In this document: positions 47,961-56,093 of the stretch, in pieces
How positions within the stretch are numbered: position 1 is the stretch's first letter
Layout of the letters: every line of letters starts with the position of its first letter
Assembly: GCF_018613535.1 (NCBI RefSeq)
Contig: NZ_JAGGQB010000005.1
Location: 620,001-684,000 of the forward strand
Length of the DNA stretch: 64,000 bases
DNA from: Bacillus sp. ISL-51
GTDB lineage: Bacteria > Bacillota > Bacilli > Bacillales > Bacillaceae
Direction: 5' to 3'
The notes under the pieces: generated by a model
What the model was told of the DNA's origin: nothing
What the model saw: the letters and a program-made list of their open reading frames with translations, nothing else
Databases searched by the model: none
Translations under genes and position numbers: made by a program

Positions 47961-49187
47961 TTACAGCTTTCCGTATTTTTTCAGCCTTCCGCCCATATAT
48001 GAAGGCAGAAGCGCATAGATGAGAACGGCTGAACCGACAGCGGCATACAGCGCTCCGGTCATGCCCGCCGCATAGCCTGATGCAGCAGAAAGCAGCAGCG
48101 CCTGCACGGCTAATGTCGTCTTCATTAAAGAAAAGAAGCTTTTCAGCTTAATGTTTTGCCTTACGGGATACAGCTCCTGCAATGAGAGATGATGAAAGTG
48201 CCCGAAAAGCGGCAGAAGCTGAATGCCAGTGATAAAGATGGTAAATACCGTCAAAGCAGCCGTAATCCACGGATTGGAAGAAACGAGCATAATAATCAGT
48301 ATAAAGATCACCGTGAGCCTGACTTGAATGCCTAAATAATCGTTTGAGCGCAGAAAGGCCCGCGCATACATGTAGGAGAACGTTTTTCGCTGTTCAAACG
48401 GGATCATTCTGAGCAAAAAGTCGAGATATGCTCTGCGTTTCGCCTGTTTTTTCAGATGAGGCACATCTGTAAACAGATTGGCTACTCTGTAAAATCGCTG
48501 TTTCCGTCTCAATTCATATTCAATATGAGCTTCCCATTTTAACGATTTATGTTTTGCGGCCGAGGTGAAATACACATATAGACCCGCCATTACAGCATAT
48601 ACGGCAATCGCGTACGCATAAAACGATTGTAATATGAAGTATAAAAGCAGCATATTGCAGATAAAACGAATGACTGCATCCATCAGTTTCATGCTTCTGT
48701 CATTCATAAACGTCATCCGCCACTCCATCGCCTGATTCCACGCTTTCACCGCCAGCATCTGGATGAAAACAGCCGCATAAGCCGTTAGCGACGCCCCGGG
48801 GCTGACAGCGAAATAAAGAGGCATACATACAAGTGAAAGAGCAATAAGCGGAAAAAGCTGCGACAGATAGCTGTACCTGAATGACTGCTTAAAATAAGTC
48901 CCCATTTTCGGTTCAAGGGGCAGTAAAAAAACGAGATCAGCTTCCTTTAAAAGCGTCCGTACGTACGAGCCGGTCAGGACAAATGAAAACAGCACGGCCA
49001 TCACCCAAAATGACGGGAAATGGGCAGGAATGTCTTTTACCCACTTGCTGTACCAGCTCGCGGCGCCGGCAATGAAAAAGATCAGCACAATGACGAGATG
49101 ATCATTGAGCATATATTTCATGTACATTCTTGTTTCCTTTATATGCTCCTCAAGCCGCGACTGCCAAATAGTAGACATATTATTCAT
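47961..49187 (-). CDS. ecsB: Ecs ABC transporter permease
   Basis: 408 residues, with six or more membrane helices and basic cytoplasmic loops (KHKSLKWEAHIEYELRRKQR). It is the membrane partner of EcsA. In B. subtilis loss of Ecs reduces exoenzyme secretion, competence and sporulation and affects intramembrane proteolysis by RasP; the transported molecule is uncertain. It overlaps the end of ecsA by 8 bases. Confidence 0.94.
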   Translation of the reverse strand: MNNMSTIWQSRLEEHIKETRMYMKYMLNDHLVIVLIFFIAGAASWYSKWVKDIPAHFPSFWVMAVLFSFVLTGSYVRTLLKEADLVFLLPLEPKMGTYFKQSFRYSYLSQLFPLIALSLVCMPLYFAVSPGASLTAYAAVFIQMLAVKAWNQAMEWRMTFMNDRSMKLMDAVIRFICNMLLLYFILQSFYAYAIAVYAVMAGLYVYFTSAAKHKSLKWEAHIEYELRRKQRFYRVANLFTDVPHLKKQAKRRAYLDFLLRMIPFEQRKTFSYMYARAFLRSNDYLGIQVRLTVIFILIIMLVSSNPWITAALTVFTIFITGIQLLPLFGHFHHLSLQELYPVRQNIKLKSFFSLMKTTLAVQALLLSAASGYAAGMTGALYAAVGSAVLIYALLPSYMGGRLKKYGKL

Positions 49188-49923
49188 GGCCGGCGTCTTC
49201 CTTCGTCAGCTCAACATATAAATCATCAAGTGCGGCCTCTTTCATGCCGAACTGCTCTCTCAGCTCCTGCAGCGTGCCGCTCGCCCGCACCTCGCCGTTA
49301 TGCAGAATGATGAAAGCGTCACAATATCGTTCTGCCGTTGCCAAAATATGTGTAGACATCAGCACGCTTGCACCGGCCTTTTTCGCGGCGTCCATCCGCT
49401 CTAATAACGCATTAATCGCTAGCGGATCAAGCCCGAGAAACGGCTCATCAATGATATAAAGCGACGGCTCGGCAAGAAATGCGCACATGATCATTACTTT
49501 CTGCTTCATTCCTTTGGAAAAATGCGCCGGAAACCACTTCAGTCTTTTTTCCATTCTGAATTCTTTGAGAAGCGGGGGAAGCCTTTTTTCCAGCGTTTCT
49601 TTTGAAAGGCCGTACGCCATGGCCGTTAATTCCAAATGCTCCTTGAGCGTCAGCTCTTCATACAGCACCGGTGTTTCAGGGATATATGTGAATTGCGAAC
49701 GGTAGCTTTCTTTATCTTCAGAAAACGTTTTTCCGTTTAGCTCGATCGAGCCTTTATGCGGATCCATTAAACCGATAATATGCCGGATCGTCGTGCTTTT
49801 GCCCGCACCGTTTAATCCGATTAACCCGACAATCTGGTTCGGCTCCAGGGTAAATGAAACATTTTTTAAAACCGGGTTTCTCGTGTAACCGCCGGTTAAG
49901 TCTTTTACCGATAGCAGAGACAT
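49180..49923 (-). CDS. ecsA: Ecs ABC transporter ATP-binding protein
   Basis: 247 residues. Walker A GLNGAGKSTTI near residue 37, signature FSKGMKQKVM near 137, Walker B LYIIDEPFLGLDP near 158 and the switch His in STHI near 193 are intact. It drives EcsB. I chose the ATG at 49923, behind AGGGGAG, giving the exact family length; the frame runs 150 bases further up without support. The spacer upstream has unexplained repeats. Confidence 0.95.
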   Translation of the reverse strand: MSLLSVKDLTGGYTRNPVLKNVSFTLEPNQIVGLIGLNGAGKSTTIRHIIGLMDPHKGSIELNGKTFSEDKESYRSQFTYIPETPVLYEELTLKEHLELTAMAYGLSKETLEKRLPPLLKEFRMEKRLKWFPAHFSKGMKQKVMIMCAFLAEPSLYIIDEPFLGLDPLAINALLERMDAAKKAGASVLMSTHILATAERYCDAFIILHNGEVRASGTLQELREQFGMKEAALDDLYVELTKEDAGHE

Positions 49924-50077
49924 AATTTCTCCCCTTCTAATTCGTTTTTCTTCATAGTACCAAAAATAATGTCTGATTTGAAACGATTCCCTTTTTTCTA
50001 ATGTAAAAAAGCGCACATATCTATACTTTTTATGGACATCATAATGTGTGTAGAAGGAAACAGCTTTAATCAACTGA

Positions 50078-50092
50078 AAATGAGGTGTTTGT
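50078..50092 (+). repeat. Direct repeat copy 1
   Basis: AAATGAGGTGTTTGT; identical over 15 bases to copy 2. Confidence 0.8.
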
Positions 50093-50194
50093 TAAAGACG
50101 TCTTAGAACAGTTGGATGAAAATCAACATGTCCCATGCTTACTATTTCTTCACTCACTGCTTTGATGATGTTCTTCAGAAATGATGAAATAATC

Positions 50195-50209
50195 AAATGA
50201 GGTGTTTGT
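50195..50209 (+). repeat. Direct repeat copy 2
   Basis: AAATGAGGTGTTTGT, 117 bases after copy 1. Confidence 0.8.
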
Positions 50210-50253
50210 CCCAGGAATCAATAAGCATACCCATAAGTCTTCATTTTAAAAAC

Positions 50254-50268
50254 AAATGAGGTGCTTAC
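50254..50268 (+). repeat. Direct repeat copy 3
   Basis: AAATGAGGTGCTTAC, 59 bases after copy 2 (half the first distance), differing at three positions. Confidence 0.75.
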
Positions 50269-50316
50269 CAAAGGCATATTATATTTTCTGCGATAAAGCT
50301 TGTACTTCTGCATCCA

Positions 50317-50346
50317 GGGTGAACGCTTAGCCGTTCATCCTGTTTT
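50317..50346 (+). terminator. Terminator-like hairpin before hit
   Basis: GGGTGAACG-cttagc-CGTTCATCC followed by TGTTTT. No annotated plus-strand gene lies upstream, so it suggests a transcript from the spacer. Confidence 0.55.
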
Positions 50347-50413
50347 CAGTTTTCGGCCGTTTTGTGGTACGATGAGATTATACATATATTTCATTTCAGG
50401 GAGGAACCCATCC

Positions 50414-50851
50414 ATGCATAAAGCGGACGATTGTATTTTCTGTAAAATCATACCCGGTGACATTCCGTCTTCAAAAGTATACGAAAATGAACACGTCGTT
50501 GCGTTTCTTGACATCAGCCAGGTGACGAAAGGCCACACCCTCGTCATTCCGAAAACACATATTGAAAACGTGTACGAGTTTACACCGGAGCTGTCTAAAG
50601 AATACTTTGAAGCTGTGCCGAAAGTCGCTCGTGCCATTCGTGATGAATTTGAGCCGATCGGGCTGAACATGCTTAATAATAACGGTGAAAAAGCCGGCCA
50701 ATCGGTGTTCCATTTTCATATGCATATTATTCCGCGTTACGGAAAAGGCGACGGTTTCGGCGCCGTCTGGAAGACACATACCGAAGACTACACGCCTGAC
50801 GACCTGCAAACGATCGCGTCCTCTGTCAGAAAGCGCCTTGCCTCATCTTGA
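50414..50851 (+). CDS. hit: HIT-family nucleotide-binding protein
   Basis: 145 residues. The zinc-binding Cys pair CIFC opens the protein, and the histidine triad is HFHMHIIPR near residues 95-103. It hydrolyses nucleotide phosphoramidates or related dinucleotide phosphates. GGGAGGAA precedes the ATG at 50414; the frame extends upstream without a start signal. Divergent from ecsA. Confidence 0.94.
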   Translation: MHKADDCIFCKIIPGDIPSSKVYENEHVVAFLDISQVTKGHTLVIPKTHIENVYEFTPELSKEYFEAVPKVARAIRDEFEPIGLNMLNNNGEKAGQSVFHFHMHIIPRYGKGDGFGAVWKTHTEDYTPDDLQTIASSVRKRLASS

Positions 50852-50866
50852 TGATGGGGTTTTTTT
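50841..50866 (+). terminator. Possible terminator of hit
   Basis: A short imperfect hairpin overlapping the stop codon, followed by TTTTTTT. Confidence 0.4.
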
Positions 50867-50987
50867 GCGTCCGAAAAAATAAAAAACTTAAACAATTCTA
50901 ATTTTTTATATCAAAAAATACAAAAAATTGTGATAGGATTATTGTATTATTTTTTAACTAAAGCGGAAACAGGGAGAGATCGTAATC

Positions 50988-52067
50988 ATGGAACGTACAA
51001 CTAATTTCAACGCAGGACCGGCAGCCCTTCCTTTAGGTGTGCTGCAAAAAGCACAGAAAGAATTTGTCAACTTCAATAAAAGCGGCATGTCCGTGATGGA
51101 GCTGTCTCACCGAAGCAGCGAATATGAGGCGGTGCATCAAAAAGCGAAAAGCCTTTTAAAGGCGCTGATGGGCATTCCGGACGATTATGACATTTTGTTC
51201 CTCCAAGGCGGCGCAAGCCTTCAATTTTCAATGCTGCCGATGAACTTCTTAACACCTGATAAAACGGCTCATTTCATCGTGACAGGCGCTTGGTCTGAAA
51301 AAGCCCTTGCCGAAGCGAAGCTGTTCGGGCAAACATCGGTGACAGCAACGAGCGCAGATTCAAACCACAACCATATCCCGGAAGCTGACCTCGCCGGAAT
51401 CAATGACGGCGCCTACTTGCACATTACGTCCAACAACACGATTTTCGGAACGCAATGGAAGGAGTTCCCGAATTCGCCGATTCCGCTCGTGGCCGATATG
51501 TCAAGCGACATTCTGAGCAGAAAGATCGACGTCTCCAAGTTTGACGTGATTTACGGCGGAGCCCAGAAAAATCTCGGGCCGTCCGGTGTCACAGTTGTCA
51601 TTATGAAGAAAGCTTGGCTTGAAAAAGAAAATGAAAACGTTCCTAAGATCCTGAAATACTCTACGCATACAAAAGCGGATTCGCTGTATAACACGCCGCC
51701 GACATTTGCGATTTACATGCTGAGCCTCGTCCTTGAATGGCTGTCTGAAAACGGGGGCGTTGAAGCGGCTGAACAACGGAATCAGCAAAAGGCTGATATC
51801 ATTTACAGCACGATTGACAAAAGCGGCGGCTTTTATGCCGGCCATGCTGAAAAGGACAGCCGATCTCACATGAACGTGACATTCACGCTTCGCGAAGACA
51901 GCCTTACGAAGAAATTCGTTGAAGAAGCGAAAGCCGCTAAAATGACGGGACTCGGCGGACACCGCTCGGTCGGCGGCTGCAGAGCGTCCATCTACAACGC
52001 AGTCAGCCTGGCTGATTGTGAAAAACTGGCTCAGTTTATGAGAAAGTTCCAGCAGGAAAACGAATAA
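50988..52067 (+). CDS. serC: Phosphoserine aminotransferase
   Basis: 359 residues, fold-type I PLP enzyme of serine (and B6) synthesis, converting 3-phosphohydroxypyruvate to phosphoserine. The PLP lysine is about Lys194 in YGGAQKNLGPSGVTVV; NFNAGPAALP begins the protein and GGHRSVGGCRASIYNAV lies near its end. GGGAGAG precedes the ATG. The 120-base AT-rich region before it is probably its promoter; I see no riboswitch. Confidence 0.96.
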   Translation: MERTTNFNAGPAALPLGVLQKAQKEFVNFNKSGMSVMELSHRSSEYEAVHQKAKSLLKALMGIPDDYDILFLQGGASLQFSMLPMNFLTPDKTAHFIVTGAWSEKALAEAKLFGQTSVTATSADSNHNHIPEADLAGINDGAYLHITSNNTIFGTQWKEFPNSPIPLVADMSSDILSRKIDVSKFDVIYGGAQKNLGPSGVTVVIMKKAWLEKENENVPKILKYSTHTKADSLYNTPPTFAIYMLSLVLEWLSENGGVEAAEQRNQQKADIIYSTIDKSGGFYAGHAEKDSRSHMNVTFTLREDSLTKKFVEEAKAAKMTGLGGHRSVGGCRASIYNAVSLADCEKLAQFMRKFQQENE

Positions 52068-52160
52068 AAATTCTTCTATCAAAACGGTTCCTTTGATATA
52101 CTGTTTTCATATCAATATTTCCGGCCATCGCAATAAATGACGAGCATATTATTGGATGGC

Positions 52161-52207
52161 AAGAAAGCCTAGCAGAGGAGAGCATAGTATGAAAACAAAA
52201 GAATTAG
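52161..52207 (+). promoter_or_regulatory. TRAP-binding triplet array over the trpP ribosome binding site
   Basis: AAG, TAG, GAG, GAG and TAG at 52165, 52170, 52175, 52180 and 52185 are each separated by exactly two bases, with further AAG at 52161 and 52199 and TAG at 52205. The array covers the ribosome binding site and start codon, so tryptophan-loaded TRAP would block translation. Confidence 0.85.
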
Positions 52208-52707
52208 TCATTATGGCCCTGTTTGCGGCAATCGGGGCGGTGCTTCATTCCGTCATGCCGCCTGTATTATTCGGGATGAAACCCGATATGATGCTTGTGA
52301 TGATGTTTATGGGAATCCTGTTATTCCCCCGGGTGCAGAACGTACTGATGATCGGGATTGTGACGGGAATCATTTCCGCGCTTACGACATCATTTCCGGG
52401 CGGCCAGCTTCCGAACATCATTGAAAAACCGGTGACGGCGTTTCTGTTTCTCGCGCTGGTGCTGCTGATCAAAAAGAGCGCCAAAACAGCTTCGGCTGCG
52501 GTGATTACGGTGATCGGCACACTCATTTCAGGAATGATCTTTTTAGGATTGGCCCTGCTCATCGTCGGTCTGCCCGGCGGATTCACAGCCCTCGTGCTTG
52601 CGGTCGTCCTTCCGGCGGCAGCGCTGAACGGCATTGCCATGATCGTTATGCATCCGATTGTGCAAACGATCTTAAAACGGTCTAACATGCTAGAAACGGC
52701 GAAATAA
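52189..52707 (+). CDS. trpP: Tryptophan transporter TrpP
   Basis: 172 residues, about five membrane helices, with MALFAAIGAVLHSVMPPVLFGMKPD at the N-terminus typical of YhaG/TrpP proteins. It imports tryptophan and belongs to the ECF-S-like group. AGAGGAGAG precedes the ATG at 52189 inside a TRAP-binding array. It is downstream of serC, but separated by about 120 bases. Confidence 0.93.
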   Translation: MKTKELVIMALFAAIGAVLHSVMPPVLFGMKPDMMLVMMFMGILLFPRVQNVLMIGIVTGIISALTTSFPGGQLPNIIEKPVTAFLFLALVLLIKKSAKTASAAVITVIGTLISGMIFLGLALLIVGLPGGFTALVLAVVLPAAALNGIAMIVMHPIVQTILKRSNMLETAK

Positions 52708-52716
52708 TCGCATACC

Positions 52717-52747
52717 TAAACCTCTTCCGCTCCGGAAGAGGTTTTTA
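52717..52747 (+). terminator. Terminator of trpP
   Basis: AAACCTCTTCC-gctcc-GGAAGAGGTTT followed by T residues. Confidence 0.88.
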
Positions 52748-52764
52748 ATGTGTTTCGGCATGTT

Positions 52765-52956
52765 TCATAACAGAAGTTTTGTGAAAAAAATAAGGAACAA
52801 TGTGAGGGCGGTTCCTGTTGAGCAGACAATGGCTTTTTGACGGACGACCCGCTTCGGCGGATAAGAAGCGGCTTGGCCGAGCAATTTCAGGTAATAAACG
52901 GCGCCCGCCGCAAACATAAGAGCCATACAAGATAAAACAATCATAAAGACAGACAA
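52765..52956 (-). CDS. Small membrane protein, two helices
   Basis: 63 residues, starting at the TTG at 52956 behind AAAGGAGGGAG. Two hydrophobic segments (about 3-25 and 44-62) are joined by a basic loop PPKRVVRQK. No domain known to me. It faces convergent trpP and is divergent from yhaH. It could be the short yhz-type gene annotated in this area in strain 168, but I am not sure of the name. Confidence 0.6.
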   Translation of the reverse strand: MSVFMIVLSCMALMFAAGAVYYLKLLGQAASYPPKRVVRQKAIVCSTGTALTLFLIFFTKLLL

Positions 52957-53074
52957 CCTTCTCCCTCCTTTTCCCTTAAAAAATATGCTAAAATAAAGCA
53001 AGCTATGTATAGAAGTTTATTCTTCTGAACAAAAATGATAAAAGCTTGTGAGAAAAAAAACGGGGTGATTTCAA

Positions 53075-53431
53075 ATGGCTGACGGACGTTCCCTTTTAAC
53101 AGGCCTTTTCGTAGGCGGATTGATCGGAGGAGCGGCAGTTTTACTTTCGGCTCCTTCATCCGGGAAAGAGCTGCGGGGCAAAATTAAAGAAAATTGCAAC
53201 TCCATTGAGGAAACGATTAAACGGTTAAAAACAGACGGCAAAGCGCTGAAGGACCAGCTTGTCCAAACGGCGAAAGAAAGCGCTGAAGTCATTAAAGAGG
53301 TAGGCGGAGAATTGCAGACGAGCATCAAAAAGTGGCAGGAGGAAATTAGGCCCCACCAGCAGGATCTCCAAAAGGAAATCGCTGATATTGAAGAAAAAAT
53401 CAGACAGCTGGAGAAAACCTTACAAAACTAA
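53075..53431 (+). CDS. yhaH: YtxH-domain general-stress-type protein
   Basis: 118 residues. An N-terminal glycine-rich hydrophobic segment (LLTGLFVGGLIGGAAVLLSAP) followed by a long charged amphipathic helical region fits the YtxH domain (Pfam Gas vesicle/YtxH-like). Relatives in B. subtilis are sigma-B stress proteins; function unknown. GGGGTGA precedes the ATG. It ends in a terminator before scoC. Confidence 0.85.
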   Translation: MADGRSLLTGLFVGGLIGGAAVLLSAPSSGKELRGKIKENCNSIEETIKRLKTDGKALKDQLVQTAKESAEVIKEVGGELQTSIKKWQEEIRPHQQDLQKEIADIEEKIRQLEKTLQN

Positions 53432-53445
53432 TATCCTATCCAATC

Positions 53446-53482
53446 AAAAAAAGTGCGGACACATTGCGTCCCGCACTTTTTT
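53446..53482 (+). terminator. Terminator of yhaH
   Basis: AAAAAAGTGCGG...CCGCACTTTTTT with an imperfect middle; long stem and T-run. Confidence 0.85.
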
Positions 53483-53609
53483 CTTGTACTTAAAGCCTTT
53501 GCCAGCAACGGATCAAGAATTTATTATAAAATTCTTAAATTTTCATCTTTATTAATCTTTATTTTATTGGCATAATAGAGAAAAAGAAAATGAGAAGCAG
53601 GTGATCGGA

Positions 53610-54221
53610 TTGAATCGTGTTGAACCGCCTTACGATCTAAAAGAAGCACTGATCTACACTCAAAAAATGGCGCAGCTGTCAAAAGCCCTTTGGAAATCCA
53701 TGGAAAAGGATTGGCAGAATTGGCTGAAACCGTATGACCTTAATATCAATGAGCATCATATTTTATGGATTGCTTACCAGCTAAAGGGAGCGTCGATTTC
53801 TGAAATCGCAAAATTCGGGGTCATGCACGTATCAACGGCATTTAATTTTTCGAAGAAACTTGAAGAACGCGGGTATTTGAAGTTTTCCAAACGGCTGAAT
53901 GACAAACGAAACACGTACATTCAGTTAACCGATGAAGGTGTAAATGTATTCGAAAGTCTGCTTGAGGAGTTTGACCCGACGAGAAACGCAGTTTTTAAAG
54001 GCTCCCAGCCTCTTTACCACTTATTCGGGAAGTTCCCGGAGGTTGAGGAATTAACTTGTGTCATCCGCCACATTTACGGCGAAGATTTTATGGAGATATT
54101 CGAAAAGTCACTGACGAATATTAACAATGATTTTGAAAGTGAAGACGGAAAGCTGAAGAAGAAAGCGGGCGAACAGGCCGTCCATGAAACAGCAGAAGAA
54201 CTGGAACCGATAAACAGTTAA
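53610..54221 (+). CDS. scoC: Transition-state regulator ScoC (Hpr)
   Basis: 203 residues, MarR family with winged helix ([20 protein letters not shown] then [19 protein letters not shown] and wing [13 protein letters not shown]). It represses extracellular protease genes including aprE (at 23.3 kb here), sporulation and peptide transport genes. The TTG at 53610 behind AGGTGATC gives the 203-residue B. subtilis length. Its stop overlaps that of convergent yhaI. Confidence 0.95.
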   Translation: MNRVEPPYDLKEALIYTQKMAQLSKALWKSMEKDWQNWLKPYDLNINEHHILWIAYQLKGASISEIAKFGVMHVSTAFNFSKKLEERGYLKFSKRLNDKRNTYIQLTDEGVNVFESLLEEFDPTRNAVFKGSQPLYHLFGKFPEVEELTCVIRHIYGEDFMEIFEKSLTNINNDFESEDGKLKKKAGEQAVHETAEELEPINS

Positions 54222-54559
54222 TCAAAATGCTTCATGATCCCAATAAATTCTTCCATCAGCGCTGTATAAAGCCCCTGCTCGTACAGAGCAAAGATAGTTT
54301 CATGGACATCTAATTTTTCGTTCAGCTGTCCCGCAAAAAGCGCAAGGAGCTTATCGAATGTCACAAAGCCTTGCGCTTTTTGCGACCTCAGCTCGGCCTC
54401 TAACTCGCGGCATATCCGCCCGACCTCTTCTCCTTCCTCCTCGGTCAGCCCTTTTTCAATCATCATCGCATAAAAAGGGTACTTATCCATATCTACCGTT
54501 TTCACCAGCAATTGTATGTAATATTCTAACCGCCCGATACGCTGATCCATTGAATCCAT
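54218..54559 (-). CDS. yhaI: Conserved protein of unknown function YhaI
   Basis: 113 residues, acidic and helical ([20 protein letters not shown] then a [21 protein letters not shown] stretch), without transmembrane segments; it resembles a DUF1878-type protein. AGAAG precedes the ATG at 54559. It is convergent with scoC and overlaps its last four bases. Confidence 0.82.
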   Translation of the reverse strand: MDSMDQRIGRLEYYIQLLVKTVDMDKYPFYAMMIEKGLTEEEGEEVGRICRELEAELRSQKAQGFVTFDKLLALFAGQLNEKLDVHETIFALYEQGLYTALMEEFIGIMKHFD

Positions 54560-54769
54560 CCGTTTCACTTCTTTCTATCTTTAATCTTATTTTAGCTGAT
54601 AATGCATGGAGAAGAAAGCTTTAACCGTACATTTCCATGTTTCACCGGTCTCTTCTCTCCTTCCCTCACCGGGTTTATTTTTTTCTCTAAAAAAGGATTG
54701 ATTTTTTCTCCCGAAGAGAGTAAATTATTTTGAGATTGTATTCCATCATTGTACGGAAGGATGACTCTG

Positions 54770-55300
54770 ATGAATTGCTGGAAAACCATTAATCTGGTCA
54801 AAGATTATGGTGCGGTTCGTTTACTATTAACTGCTGTAGGTTTTATGATCCTGTTTTTTATATCTAACTTTTTAGCGTTTGGGCTTTTGCGGCCGAATAT
54901 CAGTTTAAATGACGGTTACGTGCCTCTCTTTTGCGTTTTGCTTGTCGTTACTTTATTTGTACATAAAGTCATACATGTCCTGCCGATGATCTGCAAAAAA
55001 AGAAAAAAGGAAATAAAGATGGATTTTTTGCGGATGCCGACATGGAAAGGGATACCGAGAACGACCATGCTGATTTCAACAATAAGCCCGTTTTTATTGA
55101 TCACGCCGGTGTTATTTTATGCCGGGCTGGCGTTTCCGAGCCACGCCCATTATTTTTATATGATTTCAAGCATCCATGCAGGCTACTGCCTGCCCGATCT
55201 TCTGTTTGCGCTGCATTTGATGAAAGCGCCCAAGTCATGCTTAATCGATCAGGAATCCGACGGTTTCGATATTTTAGTAAAAAAATTGCCGGAGTCTTGA
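54770..55300 (+). CDS. yhaJ: Membrane protein YhaJ (DUF3267-type)
   Basis: 176 residues, four or so membrane helices: [60 protein letters not shown], and one near the end. The HKVIHVLP segment resembles the HExxH-like helix of DUF3267 membrane proteins, but lacks the Glu. Function unknown. GGAAGGATG precedes the ATG at 54770. Confidence 0.8.
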   Translation: MNCWKTINLVKDYGAVRLLLTAVGFMILFFISNFLAFGLLRPNISLNDGYVPLFCVLLVVTLFVHKVIHVLPMICKKRKKEIKMDFLRMPTWKGIPRTTMLISTISPFLLITPVLFYAGLAFPSHAHYFYMISSIHAGYCLPDLLFALHLMKAPKSCLIDQESDGFDILVKKLPES

Positions 55301-55360
55301 TGTCCCGCTGATTTTTCAGCTTACATTCTATCTTTTTCAATAAATATTTGGTAATGTAAT

Positions 55361-55579
55361 ATGGGAGCAGTTCAGAGAGAGGGGGAATCTCCCATTATTT
55401 TATTCTATTTTATCGTGGCTGCCTTGTTTATTCTTTATTTCATAAACAGGCTCACAAATACATTATGCCTTGTCAGAGAGATTCCTGAAGACCGGCAGGA
55501 TAAGGTATTCCGCTTTATTAACGTATCCATTTTAATTTTATTGATCTCTTCTTTTGTGGAGATCTCCTTTACTGTTTAA
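55361..55579 (+). CDS. Small membrane protein with uncertain start
   Basis: 72 residues from the ATG at 55361, with two hydrophobic helices (IILFYFIVAALFILYFIN and VSILILLISSFVEISF) around a charged loop. The ATG has no good ribosome binding site. A strong AGAGGGGG at 55378 lies eight bases before an in-frame ATT at 55394, which would give 61 residues; ATT is a rare start. By position it could be YhaK. Function unknown. Confidence 0.6.
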   Translation: MGAVQREGESPIILFYFIVAALFILYFINRLTNTLCLVREIPEDRQDKVFRFINVSILILLISSFVEISFTV

Positions 55580-55580
55580 A

Positions 55581-55636
55581 CGGGCAAAAAATACGGCTGC
55601 CGGCGTATAACGCGGACAGCCATATTTTTTTGCCCT
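55581..55636. terminator. Bidirectional terminator hairpin
   Basis: GGGCAAAAAATA...TATTTTTTTGCCC with an inner GGCTG/CAGCC stem, between the small membrane gene and the minus-strand peptide gene. Confidence 0.75.
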
Positions 55637-55721
55637 AGTACAGCCAAGAAGCGCCGATGATGATCAATAAGATGAACAGCACGACCAACAATGCAAAACC
55701 GCCTGCAAATACTTCACCCAT
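55635..55721 (-). CDS. YjcZ-family 28-residue membrane peptide 1
   Basis: 28 residues, MGEVFAGGFALLVVLFILLI then IIGASWLY. One hydrophobic helix behind a short glycine-rich head is the YjcZ/YhzE-type pattern found in Bacillus sporulation and membrane peptides. AGGAGGTG lies nine bases before the ATG. It is paired with a very similar gene 126 bases upstream on the same strand. Confidence 0.85.
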   Translation of the reverse strand: MGEVFAGGFALLVVLFILLIIIGASWLY

Positions 55722-55811
55722 CTAAAAAAGCACCTCCTACAAAACGTTTTATTTTTCCAATTACATCATATGCAGTGAACTGCTGAAACGATTAGGCGCC
55801 CCTGGGAAAGA

Positions 55812-55842
55812 AAAGGGACCGCTTTTAGAAAAAGCGATCCGA
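55812..55842 (-). terminator. Terminator of the second YjcZ-type peptide gene
   Basis: On the minus strand GGATCGCTTTT-tct-AAAAGCGGTCC followed by T-rich sequence. Confidence 0.7.
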
Positions 55843-55847
55843 CTCGC

Positions 55848-55934
55848 TTAATAAATGTACGCTGCACCTACGATAATAAGCAAAATGAACAGTACAACGA
55901 GCAGCGCAAAACCGTTTGAATATCCTCCGCTCAT
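55848..55934 (-). CDS. YjcZ-family 28-residue membrane peptide 2
   Basis: 28 residues, MSGGYSNGFALLVVLFILLI then IVGAAYIY, nearly the same as the downstream copy over GFALLVVLFILLII. GGAGGT lies eight bases before the ATG. It has its own terminator, so the two copies are separate units. Divergent from prsA. Confidence 0.85.
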   Translation of the reverse strand: MSGGYSNGFALLVVLFILLIIVGAAYIY

Positions 55935-56093
55935 GGTTCATTACCTCCTTTTCTTGATCAATATATTTGTATGTATCAGGAAAAAGTTTGACTAGACGAA
56001 TGCCCTTTATTTAAAATCTTTTTACAGAAAGCCACAATATGTTATGATACGCATATGCAATTTAATTTGGAATGATTAGGAGTGTTTAAAGGA

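Larger units (their letters stand above)
49924..50413. other. ecsA-hit spacer with direct repeats and short MRCL reading frames
   Basis: A 490-base gap between divergent genes. Three copies of a block reading AATGAGGTGYTTR occur at about 50079, 50196 and 50255, and a weaker echo (ATGCTTAC) lies near 50135. Each copy opens a short frame starting MRCL: 50080-50106 (8 residues), 50197-50259 (20) and 50256-50330 (24), the last two overlapping by ATGA. None has a good ribosome binding site. A hairpin follows at 50317. It could be a small RNA, peptide genes or operators of ecsA; I cannot decide. Confidence 0.5.

Noticed and set aside
50078-50330. The ecsA-hit repeats as a CRISPR array
   Set aside because: Only three 15-base repeats with unequal spacing (117 and 59), no cas genes, and spacers are not of uniform length.
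50080-50330. The three MRCL frames as confirmed peptide genes
   Set aside because: No adequate ribosome binding site before any of them, so they are only described as part of the spacer.
50867-50987. Possible riboswitch before serC
   Set aside because: The stretch is AT-rich with no conserved paired elements that I recognise, and too short for the common amino acid-type leaders.
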